DNA of 52,213 bases, taken from Amaricoccus sp. (lineage in GTDB: Bacteria > Pseudomonadota > Alphaproteobacteria > Rhodobacterales > Rhodobacteraceae). The notes beneath the pieces are model-generated. The model did no database searches. It saw nothing but the letters and a program-made list of their open reading frames with translations, and was not told where the DNA came from. Position 1 is the stretch's first letter, and the number at the start of each line of letters is the position of its first letter. This document shows, in pieces, positions 43,490-52,148 of this stretch. A program made the translations under genes and the position numbers. Where the stretch lies: positions 1 through 52,213 of the forward strand of contig NZ_JAGOID010000010.1 in assembly GCF_017995835.1 (NCBI RefSeq), in the 5' to 3' direction.

Positions 43490-44226
43490 CCCGCATCCTG
43501 CTCGAAGTCTGCGTCGACGACCCCGAGGGCCTCCGGGCCGCGCAGGCGGGCGGCGCGGACCGCCTGGAGCTTTGCTCGGCGCTGGCGCTCGGCGGGCTCA
43601 CGCCCTCGCCCGCGCTGGTCGCCATGGCGGCGCGCGAAGGCATCGCCGCGCTGGCGATGATCCGGCCGCGGGCGGGCGATTTCGTTTGGACCCCCGCCGA
43701 GATCGCCGCGATGGAATCCGAGGTCGCGCTCCTGCGCGCCGCCGGCGCCCGCGGGGTGGTCATTGGCGCGAACCATGCCGACGGGCGGCTCGACGGCGCC
43801 GTGCTGGCCCGCCTCGCCCGCGCGGCCGAGGGGCTGGACATGACGCTGCACCGCGCGATCGACCTCGCCCCCGATCCCGAGGAGGCCGTGGCCCTCGCCG
43901 TGGAACTGGGGTTCCCCCGGATCCTGACCTCGGGAGGGGCGGCGCGGGCGGTCGACGGGTTGGACAGGCTCGGCCGGATGGCGCGGGCGGCGGCGGGACG
44001 GCTCATCGTCATGCCGGGCGCCGGCGTCTCGCCCGAGATCCTGCCAGCCTTCTCCGGCCTGCCCCTGACCGAGATCCATGCCTCCTGCTCCGCGCCGCTG
44101 CCGGCGCCTACGGGAAAGGTCGCCGCCTTCGGCTTCCAGCCGCCGGGCGCCCGGCGCACCGACGCCGCGCGGGTGGCGGCGATGCGCGCAGCACTCGACG
44201 CGCTCGCTCAGCCGAGCGGCTTGTAG
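43486..44226 (+). CDS. cutC: CutC family TIM-barrel protein
   Basis: This 246-aa protein shows the CutC signature at its start (LLEVCVDDPEGLRAAQAGGADRLELCS) and the later HRAIDLAPDP and RILTSGGAARAVDG blocks. CutC was named for copper homeostasis in E. coli, but that role has been questioned and the fold is an enzyme-like TIM barrel. Here its ATG overlaps the MFS stop (ATGA), making it the last gene of the RpiR-GH20 operon. This context argues for a role in sugar metabolism. It overlaps the convergent RidA gene at its 3' end by 19 bases. Confidence 0.87.
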   Translation: MTRILLEVCVDDPEGLRAAQAGGADRLELCSALALGGLTPSPALVAMAAREGIAALAMIRPRAGDFVWTPAEIAAMESEVALLRAAGARGVVIGANHADGRLDGAVLARLARAAEGLDMTLHRAIDLAPDPEEAVALAVELGFPRILTSGGAARAVDGLDRLGRMARAAAGRLIVMPGAGVSPEILPAFSGLPLTEIHASCSAPLPAPTGKVAAFGFQPPGARRTDAARVAAMRAALDALAQPSGL

Positions 44227-44603
44227 GCCACCGCCTCGATCTCGACCTTGGCGTCGACCATCAGCGCGGATTGAACGGTCGCGCGCGCCGGGGGCGCGTC
44301 GATGAAATGCTTCTCGAACACCGCGTTGAAGGACGAGAAGTCGCGCGGATCGTCGAGCCAGCAGGTGACCTTCACCACATCCGCCAGCGTGCAGCCCGCC
44401 GCCTCCAGCACGCTCCGGAGGTTGGCGATCACCTGCTCGGTCTGCGCGACGATCCCGCCGGGGACGACCTCGCCGCCGACGGTCGGAACCTGACCGGACA
44501 CGAAGACGAAATCCCCGGCCCTGACAGCCTTCGCAAAGGGCCGCCGCTGACCTCCGGCCTGCGGGTCGGCGACGTCGTAGCGGATCAGGCGCGGATCAGG
44601 CAT
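44208..44603 (-). CDS. RidA family (YjgF/YER057c) enamine/imine deaminase
   Basis: This 131-aa RidA-fold protein has FVFVSGQVPTVGGEVV, the helix QTEQVIANLRSVLEAAGC and the ligand-binding segment PPARATVQSAL, with Arg in place, followed by VEIEAVAY. RidA proteins hydrolyse reactive 2-aminoacrylate made by PLP dehydratases. The start MPDPRLIRYD at 44603 has GGGAGC upstream. It is 92 bases downstream of cobF on the same strand and converges on cutC with a 19-base overlap of coding ends. A link to the DSD1-like PLP enzyme of the island is attractive but it is transcribed from the cob side. Confidence 0.88.
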   Translation of the reverse strand: MPDPRLIRYDVADPQAGGQRRPFAKAVRAGDFVFVSGQVPTVGGEVVPGGIVAQTEQVIANLRSVLEAAGCTLADVVKVTCWLDDPRDFSSFNAVFEKHFIDAPPARATVQSALMVDAKVEIEAVAYKPLG

Positions 44604-44695
44604 GGGCTGCTCCCGGAGCTGGCTTCGAGAGATGAATGATGCAGCGCTCGGACCTATCGTCAACACCGCCGATGCCGCGGCGCCGGCCCCGAGCG

Positions 44696-45433
44696 TCAGC
44701 CTCGGCGCAACAGGTAGGTGTCCATGATCCAGCCGTTGGCGGCGCGCGCCGCTTCGCGGGTCTCGGCGATGCGCTCCGCGACTTCGGAGAGCGGCCCGGA
44801 GATCAGGATCTCGTTCGGCATGCCGAGATAGGCGCCCCACCAGATCGTCACCCCGTCGGGATCGATGCGGCGAAACGCGCAGTCGCCGTCGAGCATCACC
44901 GCGACGGATTCCGCCTCGCCCGGCGCCGCGGCGAGCCGCCGGCCGGTCGTAACCTGCACCGGTCCGCCGACGGCGTTGAGCGGCACGCCGTGGCGCGCCG
45001 CCAGCACCTGCAGGCTGGTGATCCCCGGCGCCACCCGCCGGGCGAAGGGCAAGCCGTCCGCGGCGAGCAGGTCGAGGATGCGCAGCGTGCTGTCGTAGAG
45101 CGAGGGATCGCCCCAGACGAGCAGCGCCACGGCGCCGGTCTCCCGCTCGAGCAGTACGCGGTAGCGGTCGGCGATCGCCCGGTGCCAGGCGTCGACCCCC
45201 GCGCGGTAGCCGCCCGTTGCGTCGCGCACCGGCATGTCGAACTCGACGATCCGGGTCGCCCGAGCGTCGAGGAAACGCTCGCAGATCTCGCGGCGCAGTT
45301 CGGCGAGATCGGCCTTTGCCGGTCCCTTGCGCGGGATCAGCACGAGATCGGCGGCGTTGAGGGCGGCGATCCCCTCGAGCGTCATGTGCTCCGGGTTGCC
45401 GCTGCCGATGCCGATGACGACGATCTCGAGCAT
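44696..45433 (-). CDS. cobF: Precorrin-6A synthase (deacetylating)
   Basis: This 245-aa SAM methyltransferase methylates C1 and removes the acetate during ring contraction in the aerobic cobalamin route. The tetrapyrrole methylase start reads VVIGIGSGNPEHMT; WGDPSLYDSTLRI and PGITSLQVLAARHG follow. CobF is specific to the oxygen-dependent route, so the pathway type is clear. It starts 7 bases after the cobB stop. An in-frame ATG 27 bases upstream overlaps cobB and is less likely. Confidence 0.92.
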   Translation of the reverse strand: MLEIVVIGIGSGNPEHMTLEGIAALNAADLVLIPRKGPAKADLAELRREICERFLDARATRIVEFDMPVRDATGGYRAGVDAWHRAIADRYRVLLERETGAVALLVWGDPSLYDSTLRILDLLAADGLPFARRVAPGITSLQVLAARHGVPLNAVGGPVQVTTGRRLAAAPGEAESVAVMLDGDCAFRRIDPDGVTIWWGAYLGMPNEILISGPLSEVAERIAETREAARAANGWIMDTYLLRRG

Positions 45434-45440
45434 GGGGGCC

Positions 45441-46696
45441 TCAGTCGCTGGCGATGGCATGAAAGAACGCGCCGGTGACCCGCCCGCGCCGCGCGCCCGC
45501 GGCCCCGAGCGCGGCGCCCTGCCCGTCGAAGAGCTCGGCGAGCGGCGCGTCCCTGCCGGGTTCGATCACCCGCGCGTAATGGAACTCGTGCCCGCGGATG
45601 CTCGCCCCCGCGCGCCCGATCGGGGCGTCGGCCATGAGCCGCGCCCGGCGGTAGCCGAGGTTCATCCGCCGCCGGGCGAAGCTCGTCACGTGGCCGAGAA
45701 GCCCCGTCATCGCGTGCGTCACCCCGTCCGCGTCCTCGAGCGCCCGCCCGAGCACCATGAACCCGCCGCACTCGCCGTGGACCGGCCGCGTCGCGGCGAA
45801 CCGCCCCAGCCCGTCGCGGAACCGCGCCGCCGCCGCGAGGCGCCCGGCGTGGAGCTCGGGATAGCCCCCCGGCAGCCAGCAGGCGTCGCAGCTCGGGTCC
45901 GGCGCCGCGTCGGCGAGCGGCGAGAACGCCACGAGCTCGGCGCCGGCCGCGCGCCAGCCGCGCACGACATGCGGATAGACGAAGCTGAACGCCGCATCGT
46001 CGGCGATGGCGATGCGCTGGCCGGGCGGCGGCAGCAGCGCCGCCCCGTCGCCCCCGGGCCCGTCGTCGCACCGAAGACCGGGAGCCTCGGCGAGCGCCAG
46101 CACCGCGTCGAGGTCGATCGCCGCCGCCATCACGTCGGCGAGCCGCTCGATGAACGCCTCGAGCGCCGCGTGCTCGCGCGCCTGCACCAGCCCGAGATGG
46201 CGCTCGGGCAGCCCCATGTCCGGGTCGCGGCGCACCGCGCCGACGACCGGCAGGCCGATCGCCTCGACCGCCGCGCGGCAGAGCGCCTCATGCCGCGGGC
46301 TCGCCACCTGGTTCAGCACCACCCCGCCGATCCGCACCGCCGGGTCGTGGGCGGCGAAGCCGCGGGCGCCAGGTCCGCCGCGGCCCCGCTTCGGCCCGGG
46401 GCGGCCGGGATGCCGTCGAAGAGCCCCATGGCGCTCTCGACCACGAGGACGTCCGCCGCCGCCTGATCGGCCGCCAGCCGGTCGAGGAGTGCTGGCGGCA
46501 TCGCCCAGCTGTCGAGGTTCACCCCGGGCGCCCCCGTCGCCGCTTCGTGGAAACCCGGGTCGATGTAGTCCGGCCCCGACTTCGCGCCACGGACCGCAAG
46601 GCCGCGCCGGCGGAACGCCCGCATCAGCCCGACCGCAACGCTGGTCTTGCCCGAGCCCGAGCGCGCCGCACCGACGATGAAGGCGCGCCCCGTCAC
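45441..46696 (-). pseudogene. cobB: cobB (cobyrinate a,c-diamide synthase) with internal deletion and frameshift
   Basis: The N-terminal part (from a GTG at 46696, overlapping the cobA stop) reads as the CobB P-loop domain: FIVGAARSGSGKTSVAVGLM, KSGPDYIDPGFH, LVVESAMGLFDG. After GAAADLA (residue 110, about base 46367) the frame runs into an unrelated tail and stops at 46313. The C-terminal part continues in another frame from RGFAAHDPAVRIGGVVLN to the glutaminase-like domain (VHGECGGFMVLGRAL, GHEFHYAR) and stops at 45441. About 28 residues normally present between ADLA and GF (the GLPVVLVVDA-type strand and AQSAAA helix) are absent. So about 85 bases are missing and the frame is shifted. Joined, it would be ~417 aa. 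Real lesion or assembly error cannot be told apart here. Confidence 0.85.
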
Positions 46697-47508
46697 GCCG
46701 GCGCCTCGCTCCGGGCGAGCGCCAGAAGCTCCTCGCGCAACGCGACGATCGCGCCGACGACGATGAGCGCCGGCGCCCGGATCCCCTCCGTCGCCACTCG
46801 TGCGGCGATGCTGCCGAGATCGGCGACGAGGACGCGCTCGTCCGGCGTCGTCGCCGAAGCGATGACCGCCGCCGGAGTCTCGGCCGGCAGGCCGCCCGAC
46901 ATCAGCGCCGCGGCGATCCGGCCGATGGCGGCGAGCCCCATGTAGATCACGATCGGCTGGCCGGTCCGGGCGAGCGCCGGCCAGTCGAGGTCGTCCGGCG
47001 TGCCGGCGGCGTGGCCGGTCGCGAGGATCAGCGCCTTGCTGACCCCGCGCCTCGTCGCCGGGATCCGCGCGTCGGCGAGCGCGCCGAACGCCGCGGTCAC
47101 GCCCGGCAGCACCCGGAACGGCACGCCGGCGCGGGCGAGCGCCAGCGCCTCCTCGCCGCCGCGACCGAAGACGTTGGGATCGCCGCCCTTGAGGCGCAGC
47201 ACGCGCGCACCCTCGCCGGCGAGCTCGATCATCAGCGCGTTGATCGTGTCTTGCGGCGTCGATGGCGCCCCGCGGCGCTTGCCGACGAAGTGCAGCTCCG
47301 CCCCCGCGGCGGCCCGCAGCGTCCCGGGATCGACGAGCGCGTCGTAGACGACCGCGTCCGCCGCGGCGAGTGCGGCGACCACGTCGAGGGTCAGGCAACC
47401 GAGGCTCCCCGGGCCCGCTCCGGCCAGCCAGACGTGCCCGGGCTCGAAGGCCGGCAGCACCGGCGCCAGCCGGGCGAGGGCGTCGCAAAGATCTACGGCG
47501 CGGCTCAT
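46693..47508 (-). CDS. cobA: Uroporphyrinogen-III C-methyltransferase
   Basis: This 271-aa enzyme methylates uroporphyrinogen III at C2 and C7 to give precorrin-2. Motifs are [37 protein letters not shown], the SAM loop [16 protein letters not shown], and IVIYMGLA. No CysG dehydrogenase domain is fused. Its ATG overlaps the cobM stop by four bases, and its stop overlaps the cobB GTG start. It commits tetrapyrrole to cobalamin (and sirohaem). Confidence 0.94.
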   Translation of the reverse strand: MSRAVDLCDALARLAPVLPAFEPGHVWLAGAGPGSLGCLTLDVVAALAAADAVVYDALVDPGTLRAAAGAELHFVGKRRGAPSTPQDTINALMIELAGEGARVLRLKGGDPNVFGRGGEEALALARAGVPFRVLPGVTAAFGALADARIPATRRGVSKALILATGHAAGTPDDLDWPALARTGQPIVIYMGLAAIGRIAAALMSGGLPAETPAAVIASATTPDERVLVADLGSIAARVATEGIRAPALIVVGAIVALREELLALARSEAPA

Positions 47509-48269
47509 GCGCCGTCCCGCCCGCGAAAGCGACGCTGATAGCCCGCGTCGTAGAGCGCGCTGTCGCGAAAGCCCTCCGCCGCGAGGCCGGGGCCGACGAG
47601 GATGATCGCGGTCCGGTCGATCGGCGCTGCGGCGAGGGCGGCCTCGATGTCGCCGAGGGCGCCTCGCACCACCCGCTCCGTCGGCCAGGAGGCGCGGGCG
47701 ACCACGGCGACCGGGCAGTCGGCGCCGTAGAGCGGCTCGAGCTCGGCCACGACGCGGGAAAGCGCGTGCGCCGCGAGGTGGATCGCCAGCGTCGCGCCGG
47801 TTGCGCCGAAGCCTGCCAGGGTCTCGCGCGACGGCATCGCCGAGGCGCGGCCGGAGACACGGGTGAGCACGAGGCTCTGCGCCACCTCGGGGATCGTCAG
47901 CTCGCGCCCGAGCGCCGCCGCCGCCGCGGCGAAGGCGGGCACCCCCGGCGTCAGCGTGTAGGGGATGCCGTGGCGCTCGAGCCGGCGCACCTGCTCGGCG
48001 ACGGCGCTCCAGATCGAGAGATCGCCCGAGTGCAGGCGGGCGACGTCCTGCCCTGCGGCGTGGGCGGCGAGGTACTCCGCCTCGATCTCGTCGAGCGAGA
48101 GCGGCGCCGTGTCGACGCGCCGCGCGCCCGGCGGACAATGCGCGAGGAGCTCCGGCGGCACCACCGAGCCGGCGTAGAGGCAGACCGGGCAGCGGGCGAG
48201 GAGGTCGCGGCCGCGCACGGTTATGAGGTCGGCGGCGCCCGGGCCGGCGCCGATGAAATGCACGGTCAT
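47505..48269 (-). CDS. cobM: Precorrin-4 C11-methyltransferase
   Basis: This 254-aa SAM methyltransferase adds the C11 methyl group to precorrin-4. It is recognised by [47 protein letters not shown] and [17 protein letters not shown]. It overlaps cobE upstream and cobA downstream by four bases each (ATGA), so translation is coupled throughout. Confidence 0.94.
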   Translation of the reverse strand: MTVHFIGAGPGAADLITVRGRDLLARCPVCLYAGSVVPPELLAHCPPGARRVDTAPLSLDEIEAEYLAAHAAGQDVARLHSGDLSIWSAVAEQVRRLERHGIPYTLTPGVPAFAAAAAALGRELTIPEVAQSLVLTRVSGRASAMPSRETLAGFGATGATLAIHLAAHALSRVVAELEPLYGADCPVAVVARASWPTERVVRGALGDIEAALAAAPIDRTAIILVGPGLAAEGFRDSALYDAGYQRRFRGRDGA

Positions 48270-48625
48270 GGCTCGTCTCGCGTTGCGATGGCGCAGGTCA
48301 CCCGCCCGACCGCCAGGCGCGGGCCGAGCAGGCGGGCGCCCGCGCCGGCCGCCGCCAGCGCCGCCGCCTCGGAGGCCGACCCGGCGCCGGTGGCGGCGCG
48401 CGACGCGTCCGACCGGGTGAGAAGGCGGGCGTCGTCCACGGGCGCGACGACGAGGAGCGGCAGCCCGAGCCGCAGCGCCGCCTCGGCAAGCGCGGGCTCG
48501 TCCCGTTTCAGGGTCGCCAGCGTGTCGAGGGCGATGGCGGCGTGAGCGGCTCGCGCCGCGGCGACGGCGGCGATGACCTCGGCCGCGTCGACGCCGCGGC
48601 GACAGCCGATGCCGGCGACCATCAT
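48266..48625 (-). CDS. cobE: CobE/CbiG C-terminal-type cobalamin protein
   Basis: This 119-aa protein starts [19 protein letters not shown], the characteristic opening of CobE and of the CbiG C-terminal domain, followed by [22 protein letters not shown]. CobE is a small part of the aerobic route whose exact job is unresolved. The ATG at 48625 overlaps the cobL stop; a second ATG follows at once and a third lies 12 bases upstream inside cobL, so the exact start is uncertain by a few codons. Confidence 0.85.
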   Translation of the reverse strand: MMVAGIGCRRGVDAAEVIAAVAAARAAHAAIALDTLATLKRDEPALAEAALRLGLPLLVVAPVDDARLLTRSDASRAATGAGSASEAAALAAAGAGARLLGPRLAVGRVTCAIATRDEP

Positions 48626-49869
48626 GGCTTCGTCCATCCCCATTGCACGACCGGCATCGCCGGGCGCCAGCCGGTCATGCCGCCAACGGGGGCGGCGCGG
48701 GCGATCGAGATCGTGGTCAGCGTACCGCCGAGCCGTGCGGCGGTCGCCGCGAGCAGCGCCTGCATCTCGAGCGTCACCGCGTTCGCGACCATGCGCCCGC
48801 CCGGGGGCAGCGCCGCCAGCGCCGCGTCGAGCACGCCGGGATCGGCGCCGCCGCCGCCGAGGAAGATCGCCGACGGTGCGGGCAGCCCGGCCAGGGCCGC
48901 GGGCGCCGCGCCTTCGACGACAGTGAGGCCCGGCGTTCCGAGCGCCGCCGCGTTCCGCCGGATGCGTGCCGCACGCGCGGCGTCGGCCTCGATCGCGACG
49001 GCGCGGAGCGAGGGATGGCGCAGCATCCACTCTATGCCGACCGACCCCGCACCGGCGCCGATGTCCCAGAGCAGCTCCCCCCGCCGCGGCGCCAGCGCCG
49101 CGAGCGTCACCGCGCGCACCTCGCGCTTGGTGAGCTGGCCGTCGTTCTCGAAGAGCGTGTCGTCGAGTGTGCCGAGGGGCAGGACGCGCGCCCCCGGCGC
49201 CGCGACGACCTCGACGGCGACGACGTTGAGCGCGCCGCAGGCGGTGTCGGCGAAGCGCGCGGCGATGCCGTCGCGCAGGCGCTCGTGCGGTCCGCCGAGC
49301 GCTTCGAGCACGCAGAGCCGCGAGGCCCCGAACCCGTCGGCGACGAGCAGCCGGGCGAGCAGGGCAGGGGAGCTGCCGTCGGAGGTGAGCGCGAGGATGC
49401 GGCTGCCGGGGTGCAGCAGCGGCCGGATGGCCTCGATCGCCCGGCCGTGCAGCGAGATCGTCTCGGTCTCGTGCAGCGCCCAGCCCAGCCGCGCGGCGGC
49501 GAGGCTGAACGCGGACGGCGCAGGGACCACCTCCATCTCGTGCGCGTCCAGCCGCCGCGCCAGCGTCGCGCCGACGCCGTGCTGGATCGGATCGCCCGAG
49601 GCGAGCACGCAGACCCGCCGGCCGCGCAGCGCCAGCACCTCCGCCATCGCGGCATCGAACGGGCTCGGCCACGCCCGCGCCTCGCCGGAGACGAGCGCCG
49701 CCGCGAGCGTGAGGTGCCGCCGCCCGCCGAACACCACCTCGGCCGCGCCGATCAGCCGCCGCGCCCGCGCCCCGAGGCCGGCCAACCCGTCCTCGCCGAT
49801 GCCGACGACCGCCAGCCACTTCGGGTTTGCCGTCGCTGCCGGAACGTCGCTAGATGCGCTCCCATGCAT
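48622..49869 (-). CDS. cobL: Precorrin-6Y C5,15-methyltransferase (decarboxylating)
   Basis: This 415-aa bifunctional enzyme methylates C5 and C15 and decarboxylates the C12 acetate. The N-terminal CbiE-type domain (about residues 18-215) starts [13 protein letters not shown]; the CbiT-type C-terminal domain (about 235-410) has [18 protein letters not shown] for SAM. The only reasonable start is an ATG at 49869, preceded by GAGGATGAGGA. That ATG lies in the palindrome ATGCAT that also holds the divergent cobK ATG, so the two genes overlap head to head by six bases. Confidence 0.92.
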   Translation of the reverse strand: MHGSASSDVPAATANPKWLAVVGIGEDGLAGLGARARRLIGAAEVVFGGRRHLTLAAALVSGEARAWPSPFDAAMAEVLALRGRRVCVLASGDPIQHGVGATLARRLDAHEMEVVPAPSAFSLAAARLGWALHETETISLHGRAIEAIRPLLHPGSRILALTSDGSSPALLARLLVADGFGASRLCVLEALGGPHERLRDGIAARFADTACGALNVVAVEVVAAPGARVLPLGTLDDTLFENDGQLTKREVRAVTLAALAPRRGELLWDIGAGAGSVGIEWMLRHPSLRAVAIEADAARAARIRRNAAALGTPGLTVVEGAAPAALAGLPAPSAIFLGGGGADPGVLDAALAALPPGGRMVANAVTLEMQALLAATAARLGGTLTTISIARAAPVGGMTGWRPAMPVVQWGWTKP

Positions 49870-50628
49870 GTCCTCATCCTCGGCGGCGCCGGCGAGGCCC
49901 GCGAGCTTGCCCGCCGTCTGTCCGGGCGCCCGGGGCTCCGCGTCACCCTCTCCCTCGCCGGTCGCACCCGCGCGCCGGAGATCCCCGACGCCGCCGCCCG
50001 CGTCGGCGTCCGCGTCGGCGGCTTCGGCGGCGCGGACGGCCTCGCCGACTGGCTCCGCGCCCACGCCGTCGCGGTCCTCGTCGACGCCACGCACCCGTTC
50101 GCCCGCCGGATCTCCGGCAACGCCGTGCGCGCTGCCGCCGCCGTCGCCATCCCCCTCGTCGTCCTCGAGCGCCCGCCGTGGCAGGCGGTCCCCGGCGACC
50201 GCTGGACCCGCGTCCCCGACATGGCCGCCGCCGCCGCGGCCCTCGGCGACGCACCCCGCCGGGTGTTCCTCGCCATCGGCCGTCAGGAGGTCTCCGCCTT
50301 CCGCGCCGCCTCGCACCACCACTACCTCGTCCGCAGCATCGAACCCGTCGCGCCGGCCGACCTGCCACCCCGCGCCGAGACCCTCCTCGCCCGCGGCCCC
50401 TTCGCCGAAGCCGACGAGCGCGCTCTGCTCGCCGCCCGCGGCGTCGAGGTCGTCGTGGCGAAGAACAGCGGCGGCGACGCCACCTATGGCAAGATCGCCG
50501 CCGCCCGCCACCTCGGCCTGCCCGTCGTCCTCGTCGACCGCCCGACCCGCCCGGAGGCCGCCGCGACGGTCGAGGCCGCGCTCGCCCGCCTCGATCACGT
50601 CGCGGGCTCCGCAGATCGCGGCGTATAG
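49864..50628 (+). CDS. cobK: Precorrin-6A reductase
   Basis: This 254-aa NADPH-dependent reductase of the aerobic route starts [19 protein letters not shown], a clear CobK opening. VDATHPFARRISGNA, VFLAIGRQEV and VVAKNSGGDATYGKI follow. It is the only plus-strand gene of the cluster. Its start overlaps that of cobL and its last 34 bases overlap the end of cobJ. No good Shine-Dalgarno precedes the ATG, and any promoter must lie inside cobL. Confidence 0.93.
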   Translation: MHVLILGGAGEARELARRLSGRPGLRVTLSLAGRTRAPEIPDAAARVGVRVGGFGGADGLADWLRAHAVAVLVDATHPFARRISGNAVRAAAAVAIPLVVLERPPWQAVPGDRWTRVPDMAAAAAALGDAPRRVFLAIGRQEVSAFRAASHHHYLVRSIEPVAPADLPPRAETLLARGPFAEADERALLAARGVEVVVAKNSGGDATYGKIAAARHLGLPVVLVDRPTRPEAAATVEAALARLDHVAGSADRGV

Positions 50629-51371
50629 ACCAGCGGCGGCAACGCCCCCCGCGCCACCGTCCGCGTCGCCGGCGACCCGACGATCACGCAGGTCGCCATG
50701 TCCGCCATCCCCGGCCGCGCCTCGTCGAGCGACACCACCGCGATCCGCTCGTCCTCCCGCCCCGCCGCCCGGCCGAAGATCACCGTCGTCTCGGGCGGCA
50801 GCACCGCACGCAGCACCTCGAAGGCCCGGCCAAGCTGCCATGGCCGCGCCCGGCTGACCGGATTGTAGAGCGCCAGCGCGAAGCCCGCCTCCGCCGCCAC
50901 GCCGAGCCGCCGCTCCACCGTCGGCCACGGCTTCAGGTTGTCCGACAGCGAGATCGCGCAGAAATCGTGCCCGAGGGGCGCGCCGCAACGCGCCGCCACC
51001 GCCAGCATCGCCGTCACCCCCGGCAGCACCGCGACATCGAGCCGCCGCCACGCCTCCGGCCCCGCCTCCAGCGCCTCGCAGACCGCGGCCGCCATGGCGA
51101 AGACCCCGGGATCGCCCCCCGACACCACCGCCACCTGCCGCCCCGCCGCCGCCAGCGCCAGCGCGGCCTTCGCCCGCGCCAGCTCCTCGCGGTTGTCCGA
51201 GGCATGCGCCGTCTGGTCGGCCCTGAGGGTGAGCCGTGCGAGGTAAGGCCCGTAGCCGAAGAGATCCGAGGCCGCCGCGAGCGCCGCCGCCGCCTCGCCG
51301 GTCAGCTGCGCCGCCGGCCCCGGCCCGAGCCCGACGACGACGAGCCGCCCGCTCACGGTCGACCCGCTCAC
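50595..51371 (-). CDS. cobJ: Precorrin-3B C17-methyltransferase
   Basis: This 258-aa enzyme drives ring contraction and C17 methylation. It shows LVVVGLGPGPAAQLTGEA, LFGYGPYLARL, VVSGGDPGVFAMAAAV, VLPGVTAMLAVAARCGAPLGHDFCAISLSD and ALYNPVSRARPWQL, each typical of CobJ/CbiH. The GTG at 51371 overlaps the cobI stop (GTGA) and is preferred; a second GTG lies 15 bases further on. It overlaps the convergent cobK by 34 bases. The monooxygenase CobG, its usual partner, is not in the window. Confidence 0.93.
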   Translation of the reverse strand: MSGSTVSGRLVVVGLGPGPAAQLTGEAAAALAAASDLFGYGPYLARLTLRADQTAHASDNREELARAKAALALAAAGRQVAVVSGGDPGVFAMAAAVCEALEAGPEAWRRLDVAVLPGVTAMLAVAARCGAPLGHDFCAISLSDNLKPWPTVERRLGVAAEAGFALALYNPVSRARPWQLGRAFEVLRAVLPPETTVIFGRAAGREDERIAVVSLDEARPGMADMATCVIVGSPATRTVARGALPPLVYTPRSAEPAT

Positions 51372-52093
51372 GGCCGCCCCTCCCAGCCGGGCACCAGCAC
51401 GATCGAGAAATAGGGCGCGACGTCGTCCGCCTTGGCCGACAACGGCGTCGTCACCGTCCGGGCCATGGTGCCGCGCTCGACGTAGACCGCCCGCCCGAGC
51501 TTGCCCGTCGCGGCCAGCGCGCTGCGGATCCGCGGCAGGTTCCGCCCGACCTTCATGATGACGCAGGCCGGGCTGTCGAGCAGCCGCCGCGTCAGCTCCG
51601 GCTCGTCGAGCGTCCCCGGCAGCACCGTCAGCACCTCGTCTCCCTGCACCAGCGGCAGCCCCGCCTGGCTCCAGCACCCCGACATCGCGGTGATGCCCGG
51701 GATCACCTCCGTCGGCCAGCGCCGCGACAACCGCACATGCAGGTGCATGTAGGAGCCGTAGAACAGCGGATCGCCCTCGCTCAGCACCGCGACCGACCGC
51801 CCCTCGGCGAGATGCGCCTCGACCGCCGCCGCCGCGTCGGCGAAGAACCCGTCGATCGCCGCGACATAGCCTGCCTCGCCCCGCGGCGCCTCGGTCGTCA
51901 CCGGGTAATGCAGCGGCAGCTCCACCACGCCCGGCCCGAGCAGCCCCTCGACCGTCGCCCGCGCGTTGCCCGCGCGCCCGGCCTTGGCGAAATGCGCCAC
52001 CACGTCGGCGGCGGCGAGCGCCCTCACCGCCTTCACCGTCAAAAGCTCCGGGTCGCCCGGTCCGGTTCCGACCCCGATCAGCCGCCCGCTCAT
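51368..52093 (-). CDS. cobI: Precorrin-2 C20-methyltransferase
   Basis: This 241-aa SAM methyltransferase adds the C20 methyl group. Motifs are LIGVGTGPGDPELLTVKAVRAL, LSEGDPLFYGSYMHLHVRL, VIPGITAMSGCWS and CVIMKVGRNLP. The start MSGRLIGVG at 52093 fits the family; a longer reading would run through the palindrome at 52115-52148. Upstream genes of the operon lie beyond the window edge. Confidence 0.93.
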   Translation of the reverse strand: MSGRLIGVGTGPGDPELLTVKAVRALAAADVVAHFAKAGRAGNARATVEGLLGPGVVELPLHYPVTTEAPRGEAGYVAAIDGFFADAAAAVEAHLAEGRSVAVLSEGDPLFYGSYMHLHVRLSRRWPTEVIPGITAMSGCWSQAGLPLVQGDEVLTVLPGTLDEPELTRRLLDSPACVIMKVGRNLPRIRSALAATGKLGRAVYVERGTMARTVTTPLSAKADDVAPYFSIVLVPGWEGRP

Positions 52094-52114
52094 CAGTGCA
52101 CCCTTGCGGTGGTT

Positions 52115-52148
52115 GAGCTTTTCACCCCGCATGCGGGGTGAAAAGCTC
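52115..52148. repeat. 34-bp perfect palindrome upstream of cobI
   Basis: Bases 52115-52130 (GAGCTTTTCACCCCGC) and 52133-52148 are exact reverse complements around a central AT. As RNA it would give a stem of up to 15 bp with a short loop. No U-run follows on either strand. It begins 22 bases upstream of the cobI ATG. It may be an intergenic REP-like element, an mRNA processing or stability hairpin in the cob operon, or a terminator remnant. The flanking 52149-52213 shows no recognisable gene. Confidence 0.75.
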
